Origin: Candidatus Saganbacteria bacterium
Lineage (GTDB): Bacteria > Margulisbacteria > WOR-1 > XYC2-FULL-46-14
NCBI GenBank assembly: GCA_013202975.1
Contig: JABMQY010000090.1
Coordinates: 1-40,703 of the forward strand
Length of the DNA: 40,703 nucleotides
Reading direction: 5' to 3'
The position numbers and the translations under genes were made by a program. This document shows, in pieces, positions 6,684 through 15,073 of the stretch. The notes under the pieces were generated by a model. That model saw only the letters and a program-made list of their open reading frames with translations. It did no database searches and was not told the DNA's origin. The first letter of the stretch is position 1, and every line of letters starts with the position of its first letter.

Positions 6684-7989
6684 CTAAAAAGTGGGCAGAG
6701 CATGAAATACAAGGATCATAAGCTCGAACCAGCATCTCAAGCATCAAAGTTATCTCTTCATCGGTTTTATCAAGAATTTCAGGAACCAGCTTTTTCATAT
6801 CATGTTCAATACTGTTAACATTTTGGCTGGTTGGGATAATACAATTAGCTTTTTCAATAATACCCTTTTCATTAACATCATAATCATGGAAAAGAATCCC
6901 GCGCGGAACTTCAACCGCCCCTATTCCCCTGCCGGGCTTAACCTTAATCCTATTCTGTTCGTTTAATCCAACCAGAACTGCCTCTTCTTGATTGACACCA
7001 TTCTTTTTGAATTCTTCTAGTATTCTGATGCTATCTTCAAGAGAATGAACACACTCTATTAACTGAGCGACGGTATTTAAATAAGGATTAATTATTTTAG
7101 GTTTTACTCCAAGTTGAGCAGCCAGATCTTTTGCTTTGGGATGCAGCTTGTTCGCATTCAAATTAACCCTGGCCAAAGCCCCAACCATATAAGAATCACG
7201 ATTCCATTTGGCATGCTTCGCGCTTGAATGAGGAACGATAAATTCGTTAGTTGCCTGCCTATAATCTTTCTTATTCAAACGCTTACCGTCGGTTGATCCT
7301 ATATCACCAATCAACATTGGATACTCAGCGTCATCAGAGACTAATCCGACAAATTCCGTATCTCTTTCAAACTGAGGGAATTTTAACGTAGCCGCGAGTT
7401 CTACTGTAGCAGCCATATCCGCTCTCATATCATAAAGAATCTGAAGCATTGCGTCCAAATCTTTCTCTTTTGGAAGCTTAGTAAATCCTCCGACAATTGA
7501 AGATATCGGATGTACGTGCCGTCCAACTAAGATATCACAAACATCATTGGCAGCTTTCTTCATTCGAAGGGCACGTCTTACAACATTATTATGAGTGTCA
7601 ATTAAAGGAACAAAGCTCTTTACTCCAAGTAAATCAGGAGCAACCAGAAGATAAATATGCAGAATATGAGAATCCAAATTCTCCATATGCAATAAAAACT
7701 TTCTTAATTCGGTGGTCTGCTTTGATGGCTTAAAACCAATCGCATCTTCCGCGGCCTGAATTGAGGCTAAAGTGTGTCCACAAGAACAAATTCCGCAAAT
7801 TCTGCAAGTAATGTGCTGTGCTTCAAAAATTGATCGGCCTTTTATCATTCCTTCAAAGAATCTTGGTGATTCAACAATTTGTAGCTGGCAGGTTTCCAAT
7901 TTTCCTTCTTTCACATCAACCACGATGTTGCCGTGGCCTTCAACCCTGGTTAAATATTCGACATTTACACTAACGTTTCTTTTGCTCAC
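6661..7989 (-). CDS. [NiFe] hydrogenase large (alpha) subunit, group 3 type
   Basis: The catalytic subunit holding the Ni-Fe(CN)2CO site. The N-terminal ligand motif RICGICSCGH spans residues 63-72 and the C-terminal motif DPCISCSAH ends at residue 433. It is followed by a 9-residue tail (FLDVKFVGR) to be cut off by the maturation protease. Sequence and gene company (small subunit, FAD/NAD protein, iron-sulfur beta subunit) fit the soluble heterotetrameric group 3b NAD(P)-linked or sulfhydrogenase type. It overlaps the small-subunit gene by 20 nt and the protease gene by 23 nt. It acts in the cytoplasm, and the direction of hydrogen turnover is not evident. Confidence 0.94.
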   Translation of the reverse strand: MSKRNVSVNVEYLTRVEGHGNIVVDVKEGKLETCQLQIVESPRFFEGMIKGRSIFEAQHITCRICGICSCGHTLASIQAAEDAIGFKPSKQTTELRKFLLHMENLDSHILHIYLLVAPDLLGVKSFVPLIDTHNNVVRRALRMKKAANDVCDILVGRHVHPISSIVGGFTKLPKEKDLDAMLQILYDMRADMAATVELAATLKFPQFERDTEFVGLVSDDAEYPMLIGDIGSTDGKRLNKKDYRQATNEFIVPHSSAKHAKWNRDSYMVGALARVNLNANKLHPKAKDLAAQLGVKPKIINPYLNTVAQLIECVHSLEDSIRILEEFKKNGVNQEEAVLVGLNEQNRIKVKPGRGIGAVEVPRGILFHDYDVNEKGIIEKANCIIPTSQNVNSIEHDMKKLVPEILDKTDEEITLMLEMLVRAYDPCISCSAHFLDVKFVGR

Positions 7990-8731
7990 GTTTATCTATC
8001 TCCCTGCATTTGTTGTACATATTCATTTTATTAACAATTAGATCCATTGGGACCTTATACTTTTCAATAATATCTTTGGCGCCCTTTTCATTTGGATTAG
8101 AAACCATACCCCTGCAGCCATAACAAATATTGTTATTATTTATACACCAGGAATTACAACCAGCTTTTGTAATCGGCCCCATACAGGTTACACCCTTCTG
8201 ATACATACAGACATTTTCATTTAATTTACATTCTACACAAACGGCCCTGTCCGGAACTTCATAGGGAATTCCCTGCAAGGCACATTTTAGAACCGCCACA
8301 AATTCAGGAATATAAACCGGACAGCCATTTATAAAATAATCAACTTTTACAACTTGATGAACTGCCTTGGTCTCGACACTATCAAAATATTTAAAACGAT
8401 CCCCGTATACCTCTTTGCGAATATCCTCAAGTTTGAAGTTATTCTTCATCCCGTTGACTCCGCCGATACAGGCACAGGCGCCATAAGCAATTAAGACTCC
8501 AGCTCTCTCTCTGATCTTTTTTATTCTCTCAATAGCATGCTTATCAGTAATACTGCCTTCAATAATAGCAACATCAAGCTTTTCCGGTCCCTTTTCCGAC
8601 ATTACCTCACGAAATTCAACGACATCAATAGCGCCAAGAACATCAAGCAGCATCTCTCCAAGGTTAGCTACCTGCAGCTGACATCCCTCACAACATGCGA
8701 AATCAAAAAATCCAACTTTAGGTTTTGCCAT
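7970..8731 (-). CDS. [NiFe] hydrogenase small (delta) subunit
   Basis: The electron-transfer subunit paired with the large subunit. It starts KVGFFDFACCEGCQLQV, giving the CxxC pair for the proximal [4Fe-4S] cluster. Further ligands are in GACACIGG and NGCPVYIPEF, and a Cys-rich C-terminal half (VCVECKLNENVC, CINNNNICYGC) holds additional clusters. No twin-arginine signal peptide is present, as expected for a cytoplasmic group 3 enzyme. It lies 2 nt after the FAD/NAD subunit gene and overlaps the large subunit. Confidence 0.93.
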   Translation of the reverse strand: MAKPKVGFFDFACCEGCQLQVANLGEMLLDVLGAIDVVEFREVMSEKGPEKLDVAIIEGSITDKHAIERIKKIRERAGVLIAYGACACIGGVNGMKNNFKLEDIRKEVYGDRFKYFDSVETKAVHQVVKVDYFINGCPVYIPEFVAVLKCALQGIPYEVPDRAVCVECKLNENVCMYQKGVTCMGPITKAGCNSWCINNNNICYGCRGMVSNPNEKGAKDIIEKYKVPMDLIVNKMNMYNKCREIDKREQKKR

Positions 8732-8733
8732 AA

Positions 8734-9570
8734 TTATAATGCCTCTGGGATATTTTTTATTCTATCGTAGGAAAACACCGGTCCATCCTGGCAGCAATAA
8801 ACTCCGTTGATCTGACAGTGTCCGCATTTTCCAAGTCCGCACTTCATATGTCTTTCCAGGGAAACTAAAACCTGTCTATCAGGAATCTTTTTCTTAACCA
8901 ATTCTTTAATAACAAACTTATACATGATCGGAGGACCGCAAACAACGCCAAAAGTTCGCTCCGGATCAAGATCAATTCCAGGAATTAATTTTGTAATTAA
9001 ACCGACATTCCCCTTCCAGTCCGGATCGGCATTATCAACAGTACAGTTAAAATTAACATCAAGCCGCTTGCCCCACTGCTCAAGCTCGTTTCCGAAAAGA
9101 AGGTCTTTCGGAGATTTACAACCCAAAAGAATTGAAACTTTACCAAAATCCCTGCGATTATCAATTACAAAGTTAATCAGAGAGCGCAAAGGAACAATAC
9201 CCAGTCCTCCAGCAATAAAAAGAAGATCATTTCCCTCAAGAATACGAACAGGAAAACCCTTTCCAAACGGTCCGCGGATACCAACCTCGGCTCCGGCCTC
9301 CAGTTTATGCAAAGCGGCTGTTAACTTACCAACATTTCTTACCACCAGCTCAAAAGAACCAAGCTTTGTTGGGGAGGAAGAGATAGAGATAGGAGCTTCT
9401 CCGATACCTAAAAGGGACACTTCTACAAATTGTCCCGGTTCATGATCAAGACTCTCGCCGCCGGGCAAAGCAATCTCAAAATACTTTTCCATAGATGTAA
9501 GCATTTTAGCCTTCAAAATTTTGGCTTTTTTGATATCGTATTCAGAATCTTTAACCTTTAAACTTTTCAT
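8734..9570 (-). CDS. Hydrogenase gamma subunit, FAD/NAD(P)-binding reductase
   Basis: A ferredoxin-NADP-reductase-like subunit that passes electrons between the iron-sulfur clusters and NAD(P). It has an N-terminal FAD-binding barrel (PISISSSP, GPFGKGFPV), a middle NAD-binding half (FIAGGLGIVPLRSLI, GPPIMYKFV) and a C-terminal [2Fe-2S] motif CGLGKCGHCQINGVYCC like that of PyrK and sulfhydrogenase gamma. The length of 278 is usual. It overlaps the beta gene by 4 nt (ATGA) and sits 2 nt before the small subunit. Confidence 0.92.
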   Translation of the reverse strand: MKSLKVKDSEYDIKKAKILKAKMLTSMEKYFEIALPGGESLDHEPGQFVEVSLLGIGEAPISISSSPTKLGSFELVVRNVGKLTAALHKLEAGAEVGIRGPFGKGFPVRILEGNDLLFIAGGLGIVPLRSLINFVIDNRRDFGKVSILLGCKSPKDLLFGNELEQWGKRLDVNFNCTVDNADPDWKGNVGLITKLIPGIDLDPERTFGVVCGPPIMYKFVIKELVKKKIPDRQVLVSLERHMKCGLGKCGHCQINGVYCCQDGPVFSYDRIKNIPEAL

Positions 9571-10643
9571 CCTATCCTTACCTCTCCTGCATTAGGGTTT
9601 TTCATTCCATGTTCTTCAACCAAAACGGTTAAAGTCTCTTTCAAATTTATACCTGCCATACAGGTTCTGGAACATCTTCCGCATCCGGTGCAAAAGAATC
9701 TGGAAAATTTATCCATCGGATATTTAAATTTTCTAAAATAGCGGTGTCTTTGTCTTGCGCCCCGCTCTTCGCGAAAAGATTCCCCCCCTGCAACTTTAGC
9801 AAAGGTCTCATGCTGGCAAGAGTCCCACTTTCTAGATCGTCTGCCCGTCTTTAAATCTAAGTTGGGTTCATCCACTACATCGAAACAATAGCAGCTTGGG
9901 CAAACATTAGTGCAATTACCACAGGCAACACATTTTTTCTCCAGCTCTTCCCAAACCTTACTATTATATGACTTATCAAACAACCCAGGAATATTCTCGT
10001 GCTCGATCGGAACTTCATTCTTAGCGAATATTTCCCTTTTCTTTGTACGAAGAATATTAAGCATCTTGATATCCTGATCCGATGCTTTTTCAAAAACATT
10101 TGACTGCCCAATAATCTCTTCACCGGCCAGAGTATTTACATGGACAATAAACTTATCTCCTAAATCGGTAAAGAAGAGATCATATCCTCCATTTGGAGTG
10201 TGATTGTGAACTAAACGACAGGAAGCATACTCATCACAATAGTCATTACACTCAAAACCGACAATTGTAATTTCATTCTTTCTAATCAAATAATTCAGAT
10301 CTCTGGGACGATCGCTAAAAACCATATTTAAACATTGAATTCCGGCCAGATCGCAGGTCCTGACCCCAAAAATGGTCATTTTCTCATATTCAACAACTGG
10401 TTCCATGTTTTGTCCTGAAGATATATCAAATTTCGCAATTGTTTCATTTTGAGGCATGAAATATTTTTTAGGAGGAAGAATTGTCGGAATATAACCCGTT
10501 GCAATTTCGTCACCAGATTTCACTTCTTCAAAAGCATACTGATTATTTCCCTTCTCTATCGGGGCCACAACCTTCTGCTTTTTTGCCATTGTGCTGACAA
10601 AATCATTAAAAGACTTCTTTTTTAATACAAAATACTGTTCCAT
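9567..10643 (-). CDS. Hydrogenase beta subunit, two [4Fe-4S] clusters
   Basis: An iron-sulfur subunit of the heterotetramer, like sulfhydrogenase HydB. Two ferredoxin-type cluster motifs are seen, CVACGNCTNVCP and CTGCGRCSRTC, within the family's AsrA/HydB-type fold. The ATG at 10643 (MEQYFVLKKK) is preferred to the TTG track start at 10661. It leaves the Rex operator 20 nt upstream and has a GGTGG about 10 nt before it. It is the first gene of the operon and links the FAD subunit to the catalytic dimer. Confidence 0.9.
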   Translation of the reverse strand: MEQYFVLKKKSFNDFVSTMAKKQKVVAPIEKGNNQYAFEEVKSGDEIATGYIPTILPPKKYFMPQNETIAKFDISSGQNMEPVVEYEKMTIFGVRTCDLAGIQCLNMVFSDRPRDLNYLIRKNEITIVGFECNDYCDEYASCRLVHNHTPNGGYDLFFTDLGDKFIVHVNTLAGEEIIGQSNVFEKASDQDIKMLNILRTKKREIFAKNEVPIEHENIPGLFDKSYNSKVWEELEKKCVACGNCTNVCPSCYCFDVVDEPNLDLKTGRRSRKWDSCQHETFAKVAGGESFREERGARQRHRYFRKFKYPMDKFSRFFCTGCGRCSRTCMAGINLKETLTVLVEEHGMKNPNAGEVRIG

Positions 10644-10662
10644 ATTTACAATATCCACCAAA

Positions 10663-10680
10663 TTGTGATTTTTTTCACAA
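10663..10680. promoter_or_regulatory. Rex operator upstream of hydrogenase operon
   Basis: TTGTGATTTTTTTCACAA matches the Rex consensus TTGTGAAnnnnTTCACAA at all positions but one. It lies between the consensus promoter at 10735-10706 and the first ATG, about +19 to +36 from the predicted start, where bound Rex would block RNA polymerase. A half site (TTGTGAT, minus strand, ~10701-10694) lies over the predicted start. Rex itself is encoded at 17807-18424. This predicts derepression when NADH/NAD+ is high. Confidence 0.8.
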
Positions 10681-10705
10681 TCTCGAACAAATAATCACAA
10701 GATGA

Positions 10706-10735
10706 ATCTTAACACGACCAGGCCTTTCCTGTCAA
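10706..10735 (-). promoter_or_regulatory. Promoter of the hydrogenase operon
   Basis: Minus strand TTGACA (10735-10730), 18-nt spacer, TAAGAT (10711-10706). This gives a ~55-nt leader that contains the Rex operator. Confidence 0.7.
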
Positions 10736-10880
10736 TCCCCCTGCCGCTATTTTTGATAGTATTAGTTTTATTCGATTGCACTTTTTACCATTAATACAGT
10801 AAAAATGTGGGGTGAAAAAATAATTAATCTATTTCGATTTTCTCGCCCAATTAAATCCTTACAAAGAACCCTGAAATCAC

Positions 10881-10912
10881 AAAAAAAAAGATTGTGAAAA
10901 ATTTCACAATCT
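10881..10912 (-). terminator. Terminator of the Re-citrate-synthase-like gene; also a Rex-consensus palindrome
   Basis: The palindrome AGATTGTGAAA-..-TTTCACAATCT (10889-10912) is followed on the minus strand by nine T residues, a rho-independent terminator 36 nt past the stop at 10948. Its core TTGTGAAAAATTTCACAA (10892-10909) is also a perfect match to the Rex operator. It lies 229 bp (centre to centre) from the operator at 10663-10680. It may serve both purposes; the terminator role is the more secure. Confidence 0.7.
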
Positions 10913-10947
10913 CTGTGCTTTTTAAGGGCGGCCCCATGCTTCTTGGT

Positions 10948-12726
10948 TTAAAGTTGAGCTATATCTTCAAACTTAATATCTGCCCCTAAAATACCGAGGA
11001 TTTTCCCCTTCTTATCCTTGATCGGGGCTGCCACGGTAATACATAGTTTCTTAGTTAGTTTAGAGGTGTAAAAATCGGAGACAAAGGCTGCCTTCTTTTT
11101 CATAGTTCCCTTAAACCACTGGCGGTCAGAATAATTTTCATCTACAGGGAGCTTTTCAAAAACTTGTATATCCTGGGGCTGGACAATATTATGAGTGATT
11201 TTTGTTCCGTTTTTTCCGACTACATAAGCAAATTGAATAAAGGAATGGGTATGAATAAATTCAGTTAGGGCAGCTTCTATCTTCTTTGTATCCATAGATT
11301 TAATTTTGCTGTCTTCAACCAAATCATGGATCAGATGCTTTGCTATCCGTCTGGTTTTATTGCGTAATTTTATAAAGTCAGATTCTATATATTCCGGCAA
11401 ATACTTTTTAGCCTGTATAATCATTTCATCAGTTGAGATAGCAGTGGTTCTTCTCTCTTTGTATTGTTCGCAAACCCACTCAACAATTTTCAGAACTGCC
11501 GGGTGATTTTTTGGCAATTGTTGATTTCCTTTTAGCTTTAAATATGTATTAAGCCAGTAGGCTGCTCCGGCTGCTCCGGATTTATCGGTAATTGCAACCC
11601 CCATTGGACGATCTAATAATTTTTCGGTATCAAATATATTGTAGATTTCCTGGTTTTTTATTATGCCGTCAGCGTGGATCCCGGCACGGGTTGTGTTGAA
11701 TTCAGATCCTACAAAAGGATAGTTCGGAGGAATATCGGCACCTATTTCATTTCTAAAGTAATCTCCGATTTCAGTAATAACCCTGGTGTCAATACCGTCG
11801 GTCGATCCTTTTAGAGCTATGTATTCCATTATTAATCCCTCAATCGGGGGATTTCCGGTTCGCTCGCCGTAACCTAGCAAAGATCCGTTTGCTGCACTAC
11901 AACCGTAGAGCCAGGCAGTTGAGGCATCAACCAAAACTTTATGAAAGTCGTTGTGTCCGTGCCATTCCAACTGTTCTGGCGGGACCCCGCCCTCTTTTAC
12001 CAGATTGTAAATTAACTTTGGTACTGAACGGGGGAGAGCTGCCTGCGGATATGAGACTCCATAGCCCATAGTGTCGCATGCCCTGATTTTGATCGGAATT
12101 TTTGCTTCTTTTGATAGTTCCATTAACTTTTGAACAAATGGAATGATGAAACCATAGAAATCAGCCCGGGTAATGTCTTCCAGGTGACAGCGCGGAATTA
12201 CGCCGATTTCCAAAGCTGATTTTACAACATCCAGGTAAGCTTCCATTGCCTGTTTGCGGTCTTTTTTAAGTTTTAGATATATATGGTAGTCTGATGCGGA
12301 GGTCAGGATTCCGGTCTCTTTTAACCCCAGCTCTTTTACCAATTGAAAGTCTTGTTTAACGGCGCGAATCCAGCCGGTAATCTGAGGAAATTCAAATCCC
12401 AGCTCCTGGCATTTTCTAACAGCGTCTTTATCCTTCTGGCTGTAGAGAAAAAATTCACACTGGCGAATTATTCCCTTGGGACCCCCAAGGCGGTGGATGA
12501 AAGTAAACAGATCCACAATTTGTTTTACAGTATAGGGGGGGCGGGCCTGCTGGCCGTCGCGAAACGTAGTACAGGTAATCCAGATATCGTCCGGCGGATT
12601 AAGAGGAACCTCCTTAAAATCAAAGGTAATTTTTGGTACTTCTGTATAAGGAAAAAATTCCCTCAACAAATTTGGGATTTCTTCCTTTTCCGGCTTCATC
12701 TTATTTGCATCTAACATCCATTTCAT
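10948..12726 (-). CDS. Re-citrate synthase-like (homocitrate/isopropylmalate synthase family) enzyme with C-terminal Cache-like domain
   Basis: Residues ~1-460 are a DRE-TIM metallolyase barrel that condenses acetyl-CoA with a 2-oxo acid. CTTFRDGQQARPPYT carries the catalytic Arg-Asp, WHGHNDFHK the metal-binding His pair, and SAANGSLLGYGERTGNPP the C-terminal barrel motif. The start MKWMLDANKMKPE and overall sequence resemble the anaerobe-type (Re)-citrate synthase rather than LeuA; this is from memory of the family. The usual LeuA regulatory domain is absent. Residues ~465-592 look instead like a Cache sensor fold (YSDRQWFKG, then ITVAAPIKDKKGKILGILGADI). Without transmembrane segments the domain must be cytoplasmic, and allosteric ligand sensing is inferred. 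Citrate versus homocitrate or citramalate formation is not settled. Confidence 0.75.
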   Translation of the reverse strand: MKWMLDANKMKPEKEEIPNLLREFFPYTEVPKITFDFKEVPLNPPDDIWITCTTFRDGQQARPPYTVKQIVDLFTFIHRLGGPKGIIRQCEFFLYSQKDKDAVRKCQELGFEFPQITGWIRAVKQDFQLVKELGLKETGILTSASDYHIYLKLKKDRKQAMEAYLDVVKSALEIGVIPRCHLEDITRADFYGFIIPFVQKLMELSKEAKIPIKIRACDTMGYGVSYPQAALPRSVPKLIYNLVKEGGVPPEQLEWHGHNDFHKVLVDASTAWLYGCSAANGSLLGYGERTGNPPIEGLIMEYIALKGSTDGIDTRVITEIGDYFRNEIGADIPPNYPFVGSEFNTTRAGIHADGIIKNQEIYNIFDTEKLLDRPMGVAITDKSGAAGAAYWLNTYLKLKGNQQLPKNHPAVLKIVEWVCEQYKERRTTAISTDEMIIQAKKYLPEYIESDFIKLRNKTRRIAKHLIHDLVEDSKIKSMDTKKIEAALTEFIHTHSFIQFAYVVGKNGTKITHNIVQPQDIQVFEKLPVDENYSDRQWFKGTMKKKAAFVSDFYTSKLTKKLCITVAAPIKDKKGKILGILGADIKFEDIAQL

Positions 12727-12769
12727 ATATTATCTCTACCTTTTCATTAACCTTTTTTCGATTATAATC

Positions 12770-12797
12770 ATTATATCAATAATACCCAATATTTCAA
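12770..12797 (-). promoter_or_regulatory. Promoter of the Re-citrate-synthase-like gene
   Basis: Minus strand TTGAAA (12797-12792), 16-nt spacer, TATAAT (12775-12770). A ribosome site AAAGGTAGAGA precedes the ATG at 12726. A second TATAAT at 12766-12761 is an alternative -10. Confidence 0.5.
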
Positions 12798-12810
12798 AGA
12801 ATAAATATTG

Positions 12811-12840
12811 TTGACAATCATTAAACCTAATAGTTTAATG
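12811..12840 (+). promoter_or_regulatory. Promoter with embedded inverted-repeat operator, upstream of DRTGG gene
   Basis: TTGACA (12811-12816), 17-nt spacer, TTTAAT (12834-12839). The perfect inverted repeat CATTAAAC-ctaata-GTTTAATG (12819-12840) fills the space between the -35 and the end of the -10, the position of a repressor operator. The regulator is unknown. Confidence 0.6.
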
Positions 12841-12925
12841 AAAGGGGAATTGTGGCTGCTCAATCAAAAAAAGCAAAGATTGGGAAATAAGCTAAAATCA
12901 AATCATAAATAAGGCAGGATAAATC

Positions 12926-14020
12926 ATGAAAAAAGTATTCATTGCAGCAACCCGACAAAATGACGGAAAAACAATTGTATCTCTTGGTTTATTGGCCTCA
13001 TTTAAGGAAAGGTTTTTAGAGGTCGGTTATATTAAGCCGGTCGGCCAGCAATATCTGCAAATCAAGGAACATAAAATTGATAAAGACGCAGTCTTGATGC
13101 ATGACACATATAATCTCCCTGATAAATATGAAGACATGAGTCCGGTGGCGGTTCCACGGGGATTCACCAGCAACTATATTTTAAATGGAAATAAAAAAGA
13201 GCTGGAAGACAAAATATTAAAGGCCTATACCAATGTAAGCAAGAGTAAAGAAATTATGCTGATCGAAGGGACCGGACATGCCGGAGTCGGTTCGGTCTTT
13301 GACCTGGGCAATGCAGAAGTAGCAAAGCTCCTGAAAGCCAAAGTCATCCTGGTCACCTGCGGTGGTATTGGCAAACCGATTGATGAGATTATGCTCAACA
13401 AAGCAAGATTTGATTCTCTTGGAATAGAAATCCTTGGCGTAATTACCAATAAAGTCCTTCCTGAAAAATATGATCGGGTAAACGATATCGTCAGAAAAGG
13501 ATTTGCCAAGAAGGGACTTGAAGTATTTGGGGTAATTCCTTATCAGAAAACGCTGTCAAGTCCTACTATGGCACAATTGTTAGAAGACATGCATGGAAAA
13601 TTAATTAGCGGCAAAAAGGGCCTTAATAATGTAGTAAACGATATCATTATTGGAGCCATGCCTCCCCACGAAGCCCTGAATTATTTTTGCGCAGGAACAC
13701 TTTTGATTACTCCCGGCTCACGTGAAGATCTAATCCTGGCAGCTTTATCCGGTTATGTCGCCGGCGAAGGCAAGGATTATTCTATTGCCGGCATAGTGCT
13801 TTCGGGAAAAACTATCCCGCACAAAACCATTTTAAAACTGGTTAAGAAAACCGACATTCCAATTATTGCCGTTGAAGAAGATACTTTTACAGTTGCATCA
13901 TACATACATGATCTGATAGTAAAAATAAGAGCCACTGATATTGAAAAAATAAAAGCTACCGAAAAATTAGTTAAGGAATACGTGGACATTGATAGGATCA
14001 TTAGTCGTTTAAATACTTAA
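12926..14020 (+). CDS. BioD-like P-loop (AAA_26) plus DRTGG domain protein
   Basis: A 364-residue protein with the architecture of the N-terminal regulatory part of long phosphotransacetylases. Residues 1-~210 form a dethiobiotin-synthetase-like P-loop domain (ATRQNDGKT as the nucleotide loop, LIEGTGHAGVGSVFDLGNA in the middle). Residues ~215-330 form a DRTGG domain (IIGAMPPHEALNYF, LLITPGSREDLILAAL). No acetyltransferase domain follows. It probably binds nucleotide and acts as a regulator, perhaps of acetyl-CoA metabolism given the adjacent divergent citrate-synthase-like gene; this is inference. Its stop overlaps the convergent gene by 12 nt. Confidence 0.78.
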   Translation: MKKVFIAATRQNDGKTIVSLGLLASFKERFLEVGYIKPVGQQYLQIKEHKIDKDAVLMHDTYNLPDKYEDMSPVAVPRGFTSNYILNGNKKELEDKILKAYTNVSKSKEIMLIEGTGHAGVGSVFDLGNAEVAKLLKAKVILVTCGGIGKPIDEIMLNKARFDSLGIEILGVITNKVLPEKYDRVNDIVRKGFAKKGLEVFGVIPYQKTLSSPTMAQLLEDMHGKLISGKKGLNNVVNDIIIGAMPPHEALNYFCAGTLLITPGSREDLILAALSGYVAGEGKDYSIAGIVLSGKTIPHKTILKLVKKTDIPIIAVEEDTFTVASYIHDLIVKIRATDIEKIKATEKLVKEYVDIDRIISRLNT

Positions 14021-15073
14021 CGTAAACTCACCAAAATCCGGATGCTGCCACCCCTCCCACTGATCCCCCAAAACCCTGGCGTGTTGAAAGGCTTTGTCAA
14101 CTAAAATTGCAATTAATATCTTATCCGCAGAAGAATAGCCATTTTGAGTTTCAACACAACCGGCACCAACACAGCGGGAGGGTTCCTTCGGCTCATCAAA
14201 TATTCCTCTTGCTAAAAATCTTCGCGCAGATTCATCTGGAATTTCTACCCCTCTCTTTGAATCAATAACAGTAAAAGCGTTGGGACGCCACTTTTCAACA
14301 TCAGCCATTTCAAAGGTTGTTTGCAAAAGAAAAGAAATATCCCCTTGAAAAATCCTTACAACTGCCGAATTACCTTTTTGGGACAATCGATCTAGCGATA
14401 ACAAATCATGAAAAACCGGTTTTACAACAACCTTCTCGCTAACTTTTATTTTTCCTCCCTCTTCAAGGGATTCCTCTTTCTCAATATAAATATCGATCGA
14501 AATAATTTTCTTTTCATTTGGGAGCAGATGGATAATTCTGCGCCGATCACTTGGAGTCGAGAGAGGAATACAACAATCTTGATGCACCGAGCTCTCCAAA
14601 ATATAATCTTTTCCAATTTCAAGAATGTTGCTTTCAAAATACTCCTCAACAAAATATGAATAAAACCAATCGGCCGGAGCAAAACGAATATCATCTATAT
14701 CCCCATTGGGCAAGAATACAAATTTAAGTCTCACCCCATTTTGAAAAGGCAATTGAGGAAGGACTAATTGCTCCAAAGGGGTCAGCACCACCTTCATTTT
14801 TGCAATGTGCCTTAAGAATTTATTAACAATTTTTAAGCGGTCCAAATCCCAGTTCTTTGATTCTTTTTGAAGATGTTCACGATAATATCTCCCCAAAGGA
14901 TTCTTACCAAAGAGACATTCTCTTATTAATGTAGGAGTAAAGGACATGGTTAAGGAGACACTATCTGATGCAGCTGATCTGATACCCTTACTCTCCAAAA
15001 AAGCCCGCAGGGGATGGCTTCTATTCCCAATAGGATGATTCGGATTGCCATTATTGTTGTGGATTATCTTCAT
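14009..15073 (-). CDS. Unknown protein, third gene of beta-propeller operon, C-terminal DQWxGW motif
   Basis: I do not recognise a family. The 354-residue protein has no signal peptide or membrane segment. Its last ~45 residues (ILIAILVDKAFQHARVLGDQWEGWQHPDF) match the end of the protein at 17190-17765 (ATMLIFKAYAKSQAVADQWTGW) in both spacing and the DQWxGWxxxxF signature, so the two are probably distant paralogs. A mid-chain Cys pair (HQDCCIP) and a CVGAGC stretch are present. Its ATG overlaps the stop of the propeller gene by 4 nt, which implies coupled translation and a joint function. Confidence 0.6.
   Translation of the reverse strand: MKIIHNNNGNPNHPIGNRSHPLRAFLESKGIRSAASDSVSLTMSFTPTLIRECLFGKNPLGRYYREHLQKESKNWDLDRLKIVNKFLRHIAKMKVVLTPLEQLVLPQLPFQNGVRLKFVFLPNGDIDDIRFAPADWFYSYFVEEYFESNILEIGKDYILESSVHQDCCIPLSTPSDRRRIIHLLPNEKKIISIDIYIEKEESLEEGGKIKVSEKVVVKPVFHDLLSLDRLSQKGNSAVVRIFQGDISFLLQTTFEMADVEKWRPNAFTVIDSKRGVEIPDESARRFLARGIFDEPKEPSRCVGAGCVETQNGYSSADKILIAILVDKAFQHARVLGDQWEGWQHPDFGEFTLSI

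Noticed and set aside
8924-9445. 173-residue plus-strand ORF
   Set aside because: It is a full shadow of the FAD/NAD hydrogenase subunit, with low-complexity Ser/Pro-rich composition.
3291-10643. An [FeFe] hydrogenase operon, suggested by HydG and HydE
   Set aside because: The structural genes are [NiFe] (RxCGxC and DPCxxC motifs). No H-cluster motifs and no HydF are seen.
10804-10896. 30-codon plus-strand ORF in the hydrogenase upstream region
   Set aside because: Its end runs through the terminator palindrome and no ribosome site is seen; likely chance.
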